Of a stretch of DNA of 64,000 bases, positions 63,235 through 64,000 are shown piece after piece. The notes under the pieces were generated by a model. It was not told where the DNA came from. It did not search any database and saw nothing but the letters and a program-made list of their open reading frames with translations. Location: positions 124,001-188,000 of the forward strand of contig NZ_JACXBP010000002.1 in the NCBI RefSeq assembly GCF_014773485.1. Direction: 5' to 3'. Position 1 is the first letter of the stretch, and each line of letters begins with the position of its first letter. A program made the translations under genes and the position numbers. This DNA is from Erwinia aphidicola (GTDB lineage Bacteria; Pseudomonadota; Gammaproteobacteria; Enterobacterales; Enterobacteriaceae).

Positions 63235-64000
63235 TTATCCTTTTACCGCGCCAGCCGTCAGCCCCTGGATCAGGTAGCGCTGAATGAAGGCGAAAAACAG
63301 ACAGGCGGGGATCAGCACCAGCACGGCGGCGGCCATCATATCTCCCCAGGAAACGGCGAATTTCGACACGAAGCTCAGCAGCCCAACCGGGAAGGTCATC
63401 ACGTCGTTTTTGTTAATCAGCATCAGCGAGAACAGCAGCTCGCTCCATGCGGCGGTAAAGACAAAACCAAGCGTGGCTGCCATGCCGGGCAGCGTCAGCG
63501 GCATCAGCACGCGGTACAGCGCCTGAAAACGGGTGCAGCCCTCCAGCATCGCCGACTCTTCCAGATCTTTTGGAATCGCATCGAAGAACGACTGCATCAG
63601 GAAAGTAGCAAACGGCACGTTAAATGCGCTGTAGACGAGGATCAGCCCGAGCAGGCTGTTGGTCAGCCCGAGCGGGGCCATCACCTTGTAGATCGGCGCA
63701 AGGATCATCACCAGCGGGAACATCTGGGTGAACAGCAGCAGCGCCGCCATCACCGTTTTGCCCCGGAAGCCAAAGCGTGAAAAGGCATAGCCCGCTGCGG
63801 CCGCTACCACCGTTGCCAGCCCGGCGGTGCCCATTGAAACGATCAGGCTGTTGGTGAAAAAGGTCGGGAAATCACTCTCCACCAGCACGCGGCGGAAGTG
63901 GTCCAGCGTCAGCGCGGCGGGCCACAGGGTCACCCCTTCGCTGTACAGCAGCTTGTCCGGCGTGACGGAGATTTTAATCACCCAGTAGAGCGGGAACAGC
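63235..64000 (-). CDS. ABC transporter permease (MalG-like), 5' end outside window
   Basis: Partial binding-protein-dependent permease; the reading frame is open to the window edge, where it reads LFPLYWVIKISVTPDKLL, a usual start of the first periplasmic segment of such permeases, so the N-terminus is missing. Four to five further hydrophobic segments follow, and the EAA loop is visible in EESAMLEGCTRFQALYRVLM (about 140 residues before the end). The C-terminus IQRYLIQGLTAGAVKG is typical of CUT1 MalG-type subunits. Same operon as the following ATPase. Confidence 0.93.
   Translation of the reverse strand, partial: LFPLYWVIKISVTPDKLLYSEGVTLWPAALTLDHFRRVLVESDFPTFFTNSLIVSMGTAGLATVVAAAAGYAFSRFGFRGKTVMAALLLFTQMFPLVMILAPIYKVMAPLGLTNSLLGLILVYSAFNVPFATFLMQSFFDAIPKDLEESAMLEGCTRFQALYRVLMPLTLPGMAATLGFVFTAAWSELLFSLMLINKNDVMTFPVGLLSFVSKFAVSWGDMMAAAVLVLIPACLFFAFIQRYLIQGLTAGAVKG

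Overview
The window is chromosomal DNA from a gamma-proteobacterium of the order Enterobacterales. Most proteins align almost residue for residue with the Escherichia coli K-12 sequences I know (LpxC, FtsZ, MurA-D family ligases, Cra, IlvIH, LeuABCD, SurA, LptD). Gene order follows the E. coli 0-2 minute region in reverse, with several departures, and base composition is GC-rich with many CTG/CAG codons. The pattern (no araBAD-C next to polB, no leuO between ilvI and leuA, a type II secretion cluster beside secA, a compact SgrS) suggests Erwiniaceae (Erwinia/Pantoea-like). That placement is an inference, not a proof.

Layout. 1-6631: the 3' part of a type II secretion (T2SS) operon, gspE(end)-F-G-H-I-J-K-L-M-O on +, met head-on by a GspS-beta/YacC-type pilotin lipoprotein on -. 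6852-8300: a GbpA-like chitin-active lytic polysaccharide monooxygenase, a plausible T2SS substrate. 8544-30199: on -, secA-secM, then the division and cell wall (dcw) cluster lpxC-ftsZ-ftsA-ftsQ-ddlB-murC-murG-ftsW-murD-mraY-murF-murE-ftsI-ftsL-rsmH-mraZ, read from the mra promoter with its MraZ operator repeats; a DUF721/DciA-like gene on + lies between secM and lpxC. 30746-34136: cra and ilvIH on -. 34615-39464: the attenuated leucine operon leuL-leuABCD on +. 39550-42644: setA and a short SgrS small RNA on -, divergent from sgrR on +. 42717-45986: thiamine ABC importer thiBPQ. Then yabI (-), polB with a LexA box, rapA, rluA, djlA (-), and lptD-surA-pdxA-rsmA-apaG-apaH (+), folA (-). 61500-64000: a LysE/RhtB-type exporter and the end of a sugar-type ABC importer operon (-), where E. 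coli has kefFC.

How it works together. The T2SS genes build the inner-membrane platform and pseudopilus that would drive folded exoproteins such as the neighbouring GbpA-like protein out of the cell. SecM senses export and sets SecA translation. The dcw block supplies peptidoglycan precursors and the divisome. lptD-surA form an outer-membrane assembly unit followed by metabolic and rRNA-modification genes. SgrR/SgrS/SetA form the sugar-phosphate stress response.

Intergenic DNA carries a family of GC-rich hairpins with about 9-nt A- or T-rich loops (39475-39545, 52977-53045, 60774-60820, 62124-62152), one of which supplies the apaH stop codon. I found no tRNA, rRNA, CRISPR array, prophage or insertion sequence. 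Most of the window is conserved core genome; the more unusual signals are the hairpin family, the retained DciA-like gene, the short SgrS and the T2SS/pilotin/LPMO group.
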